From Bacillus_BD sp963765265 (GTDB lineage Bacteria > Bacillota > Bacilli > Bacillales > Cytobacillaceae): a stretch of 64,000 nucleotides of DNA. The stretch spans positions 124,001 to 188,000 of the forward strand of contig CAVXVN010000011.1 in assembly GCA_963765265.1 (NCBI GenBank). The letters run 5' to 3'. Below are positions 8,161 to 15,589 of this stretch, piece by piece; within the stretch, counting starts at the first letter, position 1, and the number at the start of each line of letters is the position of its first letter. The notes beneath the pieces were generated by a model. It did no database searches. It had not been told where the DNA came from and saw only the letters and a list, made by a program, of their open reading frames with translations. The translations under genes were made by a program, and so were the position numbers.

Positions 8161-9564
8161 ATGATTTACAGTCGAAAAATCAAACTTATGACAAAAAAAG
8201 AACAAGAATTACAATTAGATGGTCAATCCAAAATGTGTAATTGGTTGTATAATCAACTCTTTGAAGCAGTGGAAGAAGGTTATAAAAAAGGAAAACCTAA
8301 AAAATTGTTAAATGGAAGAAATTTAAGGGATAAAGTTCCTAAAATAAAGCAAAAATCGCTATTTTTGTACAAAGTTCACTCATCTCCTTTGAAAAATGCA
8401 GCTATTCGCTTGAAAGATGCATATGATCGGTTTTTTGATAAAAAATTAGACAACCAAAAACCCCATTATCGATCATGGAAAAAGAAGTGGTTTTCTTTGT
8501 ATTATGATGAACCAAATAAAGGTTTCAAATTACTTGAAGATAGAAAACTATCTATTTCCTTTGGGAAATTATCAGATGAAGAATATACAGAAATGAAGAA
8601 AAAAGACAAGCAAACGAAAAAGCAAATTTCAATTGTTGTTTCTTTATCAGAACCGTTTGTTATGAAAGAAAACGAAGTCATAAAAACTCTACGAATTACA
8701 AAAGATATTGGCGGCTATTATGCAGTCTTTACTATTGAAAATAGTAAAGAAGAAAGGAAAGTAGATGAACAAAGTTTTATTGTTTTGGACCCAAATCATA
8801 AGAATTTGGCTGTTGGAATCGATCACGAGGGTCGTTCTTATGAGCTCAAATCCTTATCTTCAAAGCTAAAATATTGGGATAAACGCATAGATCAAATTAA
8901 GTCGAAACGAGATAAATGTCAAAAACTTTCTCGATTAGTCGTTACACCGAACACAGAATATTGGAAACCAAGTAAACGCTGGAATGATTTGAATCGAGCA
9001 TTAGAAAAAGCTGAACTTACTCGACGAGAACAAATTAAGCAAGAGTTGTATAGCTTTGCTCATTATTTCAGCCATAAATATGACCATATTTTAATTGGTG
9101 ATTATGTCCCTACCCCGGATTTGGCAGAATACGGGTCGATGAGACGTGCGATGTTGAATCAAACACCGGTTGGTCAGTTCAGAAAAATTCTTGAATGGGT
9201 CCAAGAAAAGAATCACAAGTACTATACAAAGGTAGATGAAACAAACACAACAAAGGAATGTTGTATTTGTGGTCATATGAAAAAGAAAGAACCTGATGTT
9301 CGCATTTTTACGTGTGAAAAATGCAACACAACGATGTATCGCGACTTAAACAGTGCGGTTAATATGGCGAAAAAAGAAAGAAAGTTATTGCCTCGCTTGG
9401 GCTATGTAGGGGTGGAACACCCTATGTATGCAGTATGGTGGGATTGGAAACGTCAAAAAATTGCACGTGGAAAGTTTCGTCAACTGGCTGGTGTAAATGA
9501 GTCACCGGGTCAAAATAAAGAGAATTCTTCGCCACAAGAAGAGTTTCTCCTAAATAGTATCTAA
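8161..9564 (+). CDS. tnpB: TnpB-family RNA-guided nuclease (IS200/IS605 or IS607 type)
   Basis: A 467-residue TnpB with strong RBS and promoter. Visible are the N-terminal helix-turn-helix/OB part with many Lys residues, RuvC-I with Asp210 in VLDPNHKNLAVG, a zinc finger CCICGH...CEKC (Cys367/370/385/388) and RuvC-III with Asp395 in YRDLNSAVNMAK. At the RuvC-II position, where most TnpB proteins have Glu, the sequence reads HILIGDYVP (Gly313-Asp314), so the catalytic Glu seems absent or replaced by Asp. No tnpA is present, so the element is not autonomous. The sequence around and after the 3' end (about 9450-9607) is where the guide (omega) RNA would be encoded in this family. It sits inside an old duplication. 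Confidence 0.88.
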   Translation: MIYSRKIKLMTKKEQELQLDGQSKMCNWLYNQLFEAVEEGYKKGKPKKLLNGRNLRDKVPKIKQKSLFLYKVHSSPLKNAAIRLKDAYDRFFDKKLDNQKPHYRSWKKKWFSLYYDEPNKGFKLLEDRKLSISFGKLSDEEYTEMKKKDKQTKKQISIVVSLSEPFVMKENEVIKTLRITKDIGGYYAVFTIENSKEERKVDEQSFIVLDPNHKNLAVGIDHEGRSYELKSLSSKLKYWDKRIDQIKSKRDKCQKLSRLVVTPNTEYWKPSKRWNDLNRALEKAELTRREQIKQELYSFAHYFSHKYDHILIGDYVPTPDLAEYGSMRRAMLNQTPVGQFRKILEWVQEKNHKYYTKVDETNTTKECCICGHMKKKEPDVRIFTCEKCNTTMYRDLNSAVNMAKKERKLLPRLGYVGVEHPMYAVWWDWKRQKIARGKFRQLAGVNESPGQNKENSSPQEEFLLNSI

Positions 9565-9607
9565 GGTTGAATAACTTTGGGTAATTTTAATTAATTTAGG
9601 GAAAGCG

Positions 9608-9823
9608 GTTCGATATGCTTTAGGATTCTTCAATAACTGACACTCTATAACTAAAGCAGTGGGATTTAAATCCCACTTGCATCATACTCTCTAATAAATT
9701 TCGACCTGCATTTCTTAGGCTATGATATTTTTCCTGTATTGTTTGAACTTCAGCTTAATGAAGCTGCTTAAGAATGCTATATATCTACTATTATCTGTCA
9801 CTGCCTGTCTAAACTAATCAGGG
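9608..9823 (+). repeat. Right copy of the repeat; 3' remnant of a second hypothetical gene
   Basis: It encodes the residues VRYALGFFNN and stop found at the end of the gene at 7565-7834, then the same palindrome (9659-9676) and 3' flank. Nothing of the 5' part of that gene precedes it, so the tnpB segment replaced or was inserted in a second gene copy. The sequence starts 44 bp after the tnpB stop. Confidence 0.8.
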
Positions 9824-9948
9824 ATTAGGACTATATCTTTAACTTACATGACTCTTGATTTGTTTGACAAATTAAAAAATTACTCCATTCCTCTCAAAAT
9901 CTGAAGGAGTGAGCTTCTTGGAGCTAAATTTTGTGTAGGAAAAAAAGA

Positions 9949-9976
9949 GCTTCACCAGTCTTTTGGTGAAGCCTCT
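9949..9976 (+). terminator. Hairpin, probable terminator
   Basis: GCTTCACCA / TGGTGAAGC with a 6-base loop lies between A-rich and CTCTTCT flanks, so it may work in both directions. The rest of 9824-10050 shows no coding signal. Confidence 0.5.
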
Positions 9977-10052
9977 TCTACTTATATTGAAGAAACACAA
10001 GAATCATCCCCGTTTTCCCCTCTTCTTATACTGTTCAAATTCATTGCTATGG

Positions 10053-10089
10053 TATAATTTATAAAAATGTAAATGATCAGTTGATCATT
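10053..10089 (+). promoter_or_regulatory. iclR-type gene promoter and palindromic operator
   Basis: An extended -10 element TGGTATAAT (10051-10058) is followed by the perfect inverted repeat AATGATCAGTTGATCATT (10072-10089), just upstream of the regulator's RBS. Its position over the expected transcription start suggests autoregulation by the IclR-type protein. Operator ownership is inference. Confidence 0.6.
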
Positions 10090-10111
10090 CGTTAATGGAG
10101 AGGATATAAAA

Positions 10112-10885
10112 ATGGGTAATGACAAAAGTAGTCCTATGATTCAGTCGCTTCAAGTAGGAATGAGTATTGTTGATTTAATTGCTTCGCAAAATCAGCCTTT
10201 AAAATTTACTGAGATTCAGGAACTTACTCAAATCACAAAGAGCAATCTATACAAGTACTTAAATACTTTAACGCATCTACAACTCCTGTATCGAAATAAA
10301 AAGAGTGGTGCTTATACGCTTGGAAGTAAAATGATTGAATATGGGAGGAGTGCAATTGGTCACCAAGACATTATTGCTACTGTTACACCCTATCTCCAAG
10401 AGTTAAGTCAGCAAACCTCTCTAACGGCTTTATTAGCAGTAGGATCTCCAAATGGTCCAGTGGTATCTAGCATCTGGAACACAAACCATTTGTTTAATAT
10501 TGGTGCTCAAATAGGAACACAATTACCGATTTTATCAGCGACAGGAAAAGTGTTTTCGACTTTTCATTTGTCAAACATCACGAAGGATTGGAAGGAAAGG
10601 GAACTAAAAAGATTGACCGAGAAAGAGATCGAACAACTAGAAGAAGCAGAACAAGCTGTTCTAGACTATGGTATTTCCTTTTCGATGGAGGCTCTCGTTC
10701 AAAATGTAACATCAGCGGCAGTTCCATTATTTAACTATAACAAGGAGTTGCTAGGGACTATAACTCTCATAGGGTTTTTGCAGTTTTTCCCTCAAGACGT
10801 ACATCATGAGGCAAGCCAACAGTTACTAGCCGTAGCAGAGGAAGTTTCAACTATTTTTGGATATAAAAAACCTGCATTATTATAG
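10112..10885 (+). CDS. IclR-family transcriptional regulator
   Basis: A 257-residue regulator. The N-terminal winged helix (residues ~8-70) contains LVDLIA-like and TKSNLYKYLNTL recognition-helix sequence and a wing (KKSGAYTLGSKM). The C-terminal effector domain (~85-250) has the IclR pattern with SATGKVFSTF and ISFSMEALVQNVTSAAVPLF. IclR proteins often control aromatic degradation with the pathway substrate or an intermediate as ligand. It lies directly upstream, on the same strand, of the gentisate gene set, so it probably regulates it. A strong terminator follows, so it is transcribed on its own. Confidence 0.88.
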   Translation: MGNDKSSPMIQSLQVGMSIVDLIASQNQPLKFTEIQELTQITKSNLYKYLNTLTHLQLLYRNKKSGAYTLGSKMIEYGRSAIGHQDIIATVTPYLQELSQQTSLTALLAVGSPNGPVVSSIWNTNHLFNIGAQIGTQLPILSATGKVFSTFHLSNITKDWKERELKRLTEKEIEQLEEAEQAVLDYGISFSMEALVQNVTSAAVPLFNYNKELLGTITLIGFLQFFPQDVHHEASQQLLAVAEEVSTIFGYKKPALL

Positions 10886-10891
10886 AATTTT

Positions 10892-10932
10892 AAAAAAAGT
10901 GATCAATCATTTTATGATTGATCACTTTTTTT
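10892..10932 (+). terminator. Terminator after the IclR gene
   Basis: AAAAAAAGTGATCAATCA pairs with TGATTGATCACTTTTTTT around a short loop. The long stem with flanking A and T runs suggests a strong bidirectional terminator. Confidence 0.85.
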
Positions 10933-11061
10933 ATGCTACTTGAAAGATTAAGACTTCCTAAAAAAGCTGGAATCTCGGCTTTTTAAGAAGTTTTATCGTC
11001 TCAAAATAAAGAATTGTACAAGTTATTAATATATTCACGGTAAAAAAGTTTATTAAAATTA

Positions 11062-11090
11062 TTGACAATTATCAGAAAATAAATTATTCT
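11062..11090 (+). promoter_or_regulatory. Promoter of the gentisate operon
   Basis: A consensus TTGACA (11062-11067) and TATTCT (11085-11090) are spaced by 17 bases, 54 bp before the first gene of the operon. Confidence 0.6.
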
Positions 11091-11143
11091 ATAAATAGAG
11101 AACAGAGTTACCTAAAAGTGAAAAAACAAACGGAAGTGATGAC

Positions 11144-11401
11144 ATGAAGAAATTTTTAGTGGTAATTGAAAGAAAACCTTCTTTTACAGGAAAGTCCATA
11201 CCAGACCATCGTGAATTTCTACAAGAATTGACGAGATATGAAAAGTTAGTTCTGGCTGGAGGATTTGCGAACCAATCAGGAGGGGCATATGTATTACAAT
11301 CCTCAACGATTGAAGAGGCTGAGATACTGGTTAGCAAGGACCCTATGAATCAAGAAGGGGATTGTAAGTACAGCATTAAAGAGTGGAATGTTAACTTGTA
11401 G
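11144..11401 (+). CDS. YciI-like protein
   Basis: An 85-residue protein with the YCII ferredoxin-like fold: MKKFLVVIERKP, then HREFLQELTRYEKLVLAGGFANQSGGAYVL and a DP-containing C-terminal part. The family includes small dehalogenase- and isomerase-like proteins linked to aromatic catabolism (muconolactone-isomerase-like fold). It is the first gene of the gentisate operon, 48 bp before the fumarylpyruvate hydrolase. Its exact role is unknown; help with an isomerisation or a protective role is possible. Confidence 0.75.
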   Translation: MKKFLVVIERKPSFTGKSIPDHREFLQELTRYEKLVLAGGFANQSGGAYVLQSSTIEEAEILVSKDPMNQEGDCKYSIKEWNVNL

Positions 11402-11448
11402 TCTATTAAATTAAGTAAAAAATAATAAAACAAAAGGGGAAATAAACC

Positions 11449-12411
11449 ATGAAATTAGTTACTTTTAGCCATGCAGGATTTACACGTCTTGGAGTTGTTA
11501 CATCTGAAAATGAAGTAGTCGATTTGAATTATGCTTACCAAGCTCTTCTCGAAAGTAAAAAAAGTCTTCGTGCCGAATTAATTGCGGAAGCATTTGTACC
11601 AGCAGACATGAAAGGATTTCTTGAAGGAGGAAATGAAAGCCTTTCCTTAATTAATGAAATTGTTGATTATGCGATCAATCATCGAGATGAATTTAGACAT
11701 CCACTCATACACGCGTTTAATGATGTGAAACTGGAAGCACCCGTACAAAATCCAGAGAAAATCATTTGTGTGGGTCATAACTATCGTGAGCACATTTTAG
11801 AAATGGGAAGAGAACTTCCGACCGAACCAGTTGTATTCGCTAAGTTTTCTAATACTTTGATCAGTCCTCAGGATGATATTCCATTTTTCCCTATATCTGA
11901 GCAGCTTGATTATGAAGCAGAGTTTGCCTTTGTCATTGGAAAACGGGCACGTAACGTATCAAGAGAAGACGCTCTTGAATATGTGGCTGGCTATACGATT
12001 GCAAATGATGTTACCTATAGAGATATTCAGCGCCGTACTCTCCAGTGGCTGCAAGGGAAGACAGTAGAAGGCAGCTTGCCGATCGGGCCTTGGATTGTCA
12101 CAACAGATGAACTAAAGGATCCATCCGGATTAGGTGTTCGCTTAACCGTAAATGGTGAAGAACGCCAAAAGACAAATACGGCAAACTTTGTGTTTGATGT
12201 ACAATACTTAGTCGAATTTTTATCCAACTTAATGACTCTTGAGCCAGGTGACATTATTCTAACAGGTACACCAGGTGGAGTAGGAGTTGCTCGTAATCCG
12301 CAAGTTTTCTTAAAGGCTGGAGATGTCGTAAAAGTTGAAATTGACAAGATTGGTGTTTTAGAAAATAAAGTTTCAGCTGTACAAGTAGAAAACAAAGTTT
12401 CAGCTTTATAG
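11449..12411 (+). CDS. Fumarylpyruvate hydrolase (FAH family)
   Basis: A 320-residue fumarylacetoacetate hydrolase-family protein. The catalytic core begins at IICVGHNYREHILEMG and contains the metal ligands in LDYEAEFAFVIGK, then GYTIANDVTYRDIQRR, QWLQGKTVEGSLPIGPW and GDIILTGTPGGVG. It hydrolyses fumarylpyruvate to fumarate and pyruvate, the last step of the gentisate route. FAH paralogues can also act on acylpyruvates, but adjacency to gentisate dioxygenase makes this role likely. RBS AAAAGGGGAAAT precedes ATG 11449. The C-terminus carries a small tandem repeat (ENKVSAV, ENKVSAL). It is followed after 11 bp by the DinB gene, so translation is coupled or nearly so. Confidence 0.88.
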   Translation: MKLVTFSHAGFTRLGVVTSENEVVDLNYAYQALLESKKSLRAELIAEAFVPADMKGFLEGGNESLSLINEIVDYAINHRDEFRHPLIHAFNDVKLEAPVQNPEKIICVGHNYREHILEMGRELPTEPVVFAKFSNTLISPQDDIPFFPISEQLDYEAEFAFVIGKRARNVSREDALEYVAGYTIANDVTYRDIQRRTLQWLQGKTVEGSLPIGPWIVTTDELKDPSGLGVRLTVNGEERQKTNTANFVFDVQYLVEFLSNLMTLEPGDIILTGTPGGVGVARNPQVFLKAGDVVKVEIDKIGVLENKVSAVQVENKVSAL

Positions 12412-12422
12412 GAGGAAAAAGG

Positions 12423-12929
12423 ATGATCAAAACAGTGAACGAATCGATTCAATCGATTCAGAAATCATTAAATGAAATTCTCAGTTCCACAGAAAATCTT
12501 TCCGAAGAAGTGATTCGTTGGAATCCAAGCGAGGAAGAATGGTCGATTTTACAAATCCTTTCACATCTTGTCGAAGGCGTGCCATATTGGTTAGCTGAAG
12601 TGGAGCGAGTTGTGGCTGAACCAGGTTCCAGTTGGGGAAGAGGATTGCAGGACCCGGCACGGTTAGCTGCAGTAACGGATGTGGAAAACCTATCCGTAAT
12701 GGATATATTTGCTGAAGTAGGGAAACTAAGTCAAAAAGTGGCGAGTGGATTACAAGAGCTTGATGCAGAAACGCTGAAGCAGGAGAATCCGCATCGTAAC
12801 TTTGCTAAATTTGGCAATAAACCTGTTTCTTTTATCATTGATCATTTTATCGAGGAACATGTAGCCGGTCATGCTAAACAAATTCAGCGTAATCTTTCCA
12901 ACTATCAGAAGGAAGAACAAAATTCATAA
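12423..12929 (+). CDS. DinB-family protein, candidate thiol-dependent maleylpyruvate isomerase
   Basis: A 168-residue four-helix DinB/YfiT-type protein. The metal-binding histidine triad is visible: His in ILQILSHLVEG (about residue 46) and two in HFIEEHVAGHAKQ near the C-terminus. The DinB superfamily includes mycothiol-dependent maleylpyruvate isomerase in actinobacteria and bacillithiol S-transferases in Bacillus. The gene lies between fumarylpyruvate hydrolase and gentisate dioxygenase with tiny gaps (11 and 15 bp), and no GST-type isomerase is present. I infer that it converts maleylpyruvate to fumarylpyruvate, probably with bacillithiol. The fold is secure; the reaction is inference. 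Confidence 0.75.
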   Translation: MIKTVNESIQSIQKSLNEILSSTENLSEEVIRWNPSEEEWSILQILSHLVEGVPYWLAEVERVVAEPGSSWGRGLQDPARLAAVTDVENLSVMDIFAEVGKLSQKVASGLQELDAETLKQENPHRNFAKFGNKPVSFIIDHFIEEHVAGHAKQIQRNLSNYQKEEQNS

Positions 12930-12944
12930 GAAGGAGGATTTCCG

Positions 12945-14057
12945 ATGGCAGAAGTGAATGCGTACATGCAAGATCAAGATGTAAAGGATTTTACAAGAGA
13001 TATTCAGCAACATCATTTGGGGCCGCTTTGGGAAGCGATTCCAGCCATTATGAATAAAACACCTGAGCCACATGCGGTTGCATACCTATGGACAGATGAA
13101 CTATTAAAGAAAAAGCTTTGGGAAGCGGCAGAGATTTTTACTCCTGATCGTGGTGGGGAAAGAAGAGCCATCTATTTTCAAAACCCAGGTTTGACCTACC
13201 GTCAGCCATGGGGGTGGGCTTCTACAACACAAACGCTATATGCAGCCGTTCAATTATTGCTTCCAGGTGAAATTGCACCTTCACATCGTCATTCACAAAA
13301 TGCTCTTCGTTTTATTACGGAGGGGGAAGGTGCTTATACCATTGTTGAAGGGGAACGCATCTTCATGCAAGAAGGAGATTTTCTCATTACGCCAAAAAAT
13401 CTTTGGCATGGTCATGGTCATACGGGAACGGAACCGATGATTTGGATGGATGCACTTGATATTCCAACTATTTATTCAATAGGTGGGACTTTCTTTGAAC
13501 CCCATCCAGATAAATTGGAAACACCTAAACGTCCAGATAACTTCTCGGAGCTTCGTTATAGTGGCGGAATGGTGCGCCCAATCAGTGATCGTCATTCTGC
13601 TGTGGCGCCACTTGCAAATTATAAATGGCAACGGACGGTTGAGGCGATTAATGGATTAATGAATTTTGAACCAGATCCATATGATGGTTACGCTGTAGAA
13701 TATATCAATCCATCAAATGGACATACAGCAAACCCAACGATGGCATCATGGATGCAAAAACTGCCAAAAGGATTTCATACAAAAGCACATCGTCACACAC
13801 ATTCATCCATTTATCATGTCCGTCAAGGTTCAGGCTATACCGTTATTAATGGTGTACGCTTTGATTGGAAAAAAGGGGATTACTTCGTTATTCCAAACTG
13901 GGCATGGCATGAGCATGTAGCGACTGAAGATTCTTATTTATTCTCTGTAAATGATCTTCCGATTATGGAAAGATTTGATTTGGAACAAGGACAAATCTTG
14001 GATACAAATTTAGGTAAGCAAGAAGTGAAAAGTGAGTTCAAGCCAGTTCTCGTTTAA
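12945..14057 (+). CDS. Gentisate 1,2-dioxygenase
   Basis: A 370-residue bicupin. The N-terminal cupin has the iron-ligand pattern in PGEIAPSHRHSQNALRF with a later His in WHGHGH; the C-terminal cupin has KGFHTKAHRHTHSSIYHV and GDYFVIPNWAWHEH. It opens the gentisate ring to maleylpyruvate using O2 and Fe(II). The length matches known enzymes. AAGGAGGATT precedes the ATG. It ends the four-gene set YciI-FAH-DinB-dioxygenase; 122 bp follow before the hydroxylase, including a cre-like site. 1-Hydroxy-2-naphthoate dioxygenase is related, but the neighbours favour gentisate. Confidence 0.92.
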   Translation: MAEVNAYMQDQDVKDFTRDIQQHHLGPLWEAIPAIMNKTPEPHAVAYLWTDELLKKKLWEAAEIFTPDRGGERRAIYFQNPGLTYRQPWGWASTTQTLYAAVQLLLPGEIAPSHRHSQNALRFITEGEGAYTIVEGERIFMQEGDFLITPKNLWHGHGHTGTEPMIWMDALDIPTIYSIGGTFFEPHPDKLETPKRPDNFSELRYSGGMVRPISDRHSAVAPLANYKWQRTVEAINGLMNFEPDPYDGYAVEYINPSNGHTANPTMASWMQKLPKGFHTKAHRHTHSSIYHVRQGSGYTVINGVRFDWKKGDYFVIPNWAWHEHVATEDSYLFSVNDLPIMERFDLEQGQILDTNLGKQEVKSEFKPVLV

Positions 14058-14111
14058 GGTCTATAGCCATTAGATTGGTTAACTCCATCTAATGGTTCTA
14101 TAAAAATAGGA

Positions 14112-14127
14112 TTGTAAACGCTTTTAA
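14112..14127 (+). promoter_or_regulatory. cre-like site upstream of the hydroxylase
   Basis: TTGTAAACGCTTTTAA matches the CcpA cre consensus WTGNAANCGNWNNCWW except for one position. The 14-bp core GTAAACGCTTTTAA recurs exactly at 15547-15560 before the transporter gene. Either carbon catabolite control or a shared pathway operator is possible. Confidence 0.45.
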
Positions 14128-14179
14128 TTTTTGTAATATTCAATAAACTATTCTTAAATAATAAAAAGGGGGATTTAAA

Positions 14180-15382
14180 ATGAGTAAACAAGCTGAGCAA
14201 GCATTTATCGTAATTGGTGGAGGAATTGGTGGGTTAGCAACAGCCCTAGGAATCGCAGAAACAAAACAAAAGGTCAAAGTATTGGAGCAGGCACATGAAT
14301 TCGGTGAAGTAGGAGCAGGAATTCAGCTGGCAGCGAATGCCACAAATGTATTACAACGTTTAGGTGTGATGGATAAGATCAACGAGATTGCCGTTTTCCC
14401 AAAAAGACTTGTATTAATGGATGCTTTTAGTGGGGAAGAGTTATCTGCTTTAGACCTTGGGGATGTGTATAAAGAAAGATATGGTGCACCTTATATCGTG
14501 TTACATCGTTCGGATCTTCACCGCGTACTTGTAGAAGCATGCGAAGAAAACCCATATATTGAGCTCGTTACAAATCAATCCATTGTTAAAACAGTAGAAA
14601 GCGAAGGCTCTGTTACTGTAACATCTGCAAATGGAGATCAACATACAGGAAAAGCTGTCATTGGGGCGGATGGAATTTGGTCTAACGTGCGTAAATTATT
14701 CTCTGATGATGAGGCTGTATGTTCTCAATATGTAGCGTATCGTGGTGCCATTCCGATTGATGATATTACCTCTCATGGGAATCTTGATGATGTATATATG
14801 TGGATTGGACCGAATCTACATCTTGTGCAATACCCTGTTAGAAGAGGCGAGCTTTATAACCAAGTGGTCGTTTTCAAAAGCACTCAATATAGTCCAGAAA
14901 TTGAAAAAACGGATCAATGGGGAACACCAGAGGAAATGGATCAAGTTTTTGCTGGGACGTGTGAAGCAGTTCAAACGGGTATTTCCTATATTCAACGTCA
15001 ACGCAGATGGCCAATGTATGATCGTAATCCAATCAGCAATTGGACAAAAGGTCGCATAACACTTACGGGAGATGCTGCACATCCAATGCTTCAATACTTA
15101 GCTCAAGGTGCGTGTCAAGCATTGGAAGATGCCTCTTATTTAACAGATATGCTTCAAAAGCATGGTGAAGACGTTGAACAAGCATTTTTAGAATACCAAG
15201 AAGAAAGAATTCCACGTTCAGCTAATGTTCAAACAAGTGCAAGGATGTGGGGCGAGATCATTCACAATACGACACCTGAGGCCATTCTACTTCGCGATAT
15301 CATTATGAAAAATCGTTCATCTAATGACTTCCAATTTGTGGACCGATTCCATGGTTACAATAAAATAGCTGTAAAAGCGTAG
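14180..15382 (+). CDS. FAD-dependent 3-hydroxybenzoate 6-hydroxylase
   Basis: A 400-residue group A flavoprotein hydroxylase. N-terminal GGGIGGLATALGIAE binds the FAD ADP part, the mid motif GADGIWSNVR is the DG motif, and GDAAHPMLQYLAQGACQALEDA is the second FAD motif. It closely resembles salicylate/3-hydroxybenzoate hydroxylases. Because the pathway genes next to it use gentisate, 3-hydroxybenzoate 6-hydroxylation fits, whereas salicylate 1-hydroxylase would give catechol. An AAAGGGGGAT RBS precedes the ATG, and a strong terminator ends the transcript. A salicylate 5-hydroxylase-like role remains possible but is usually done by a different, Rieske-type enzyme. Confidence 0.85.
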   Translation: MSKQAEQAFIVIGGGIGGLATALGIAETKQKVKVLEQAHEFGEVGAGIQLAANATNVLQRLGVMDKINEIAVFPKRLVLMDAFSGEELSALDLGDVYKERYGAPYIVLHRSDLHRVLVEACEENPYIELVTNQSIVKTVESEGSVTVTSANGDQHTGKAVIGADGIWSNVRKLFSDDEAVCSQYVAYRGAIPIDDITSHGNLDDVYMWIGPNLHLVQYPVRRGELYNQVVVFKSTQYSPEIEKTDQWGTPEEMDQVFAGTCEAVQTGISYIQRQRRWPMYDRNPISNWTKGRITLTGDAAHPMLQYLAQGACQALEDASYLTDMLQKHGEDVEQAFLEYQEERIPRSANVQTSARMWGEIIHNTTPEAILLRDIIMKNRSSNDFQFVDRFHGYNKIAVKA

Positions 15383-15392
15383 ATATATAATT

Positions 15393-15425
15393 AAAAAAGA
15401 AGTTGTAGAACACAACTTCTTTTTT
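15393..15425 (+). terminator. Rho-independent terminator
   Basis: AAAAAAGAAGTTGT pairs with ACAACTTCTTTTTT around a five-base loop, ending the gentisate transcript. Confidence 0.85.
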
Positions 15426-15546
15426 ACCCCATTAACACTATAAGGACGTTGAATATAATTTAAATTATGAAAAGAGTATACGTTTCGATTTTACTTTCAA
15501 GGTAGAAATAATCAACTAACCGACATAAATTGCTCCATACCTTTGA

Positions 15547-15560
15547 GTAAACGCTTTTAA
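15547..15560 (+). promoter_or_regulatory. Repeat of the GTAAACGCTTTTAA motif upstream of the transporter
   Basis: An exact 14-bp copy of the motif at 14114-14127, located 30 bp before the transporter start. It fits the cre consensus less well than the first copy. Confidence 0.4.
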
Positions 15561-15589
15561 AATAGGTAGAACTAGGAGTTGGTTTTTAT

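Noticed and set aside
7853..9676. The two GTGGGATTTAAATCCCAC palindromes as a CRISPR or transposon terminal repeat
   Set aside because: Only two copies exist, and they belong to a longer duplicated 3' flank of a gene, so no array or terminal-repeat claim is justified.
14180..15382. Salicylate 1-hydroxylase (to catechol)
   Set aside because: The whole module handles gentisate, and no catechol-cleaving gene is linked to it.
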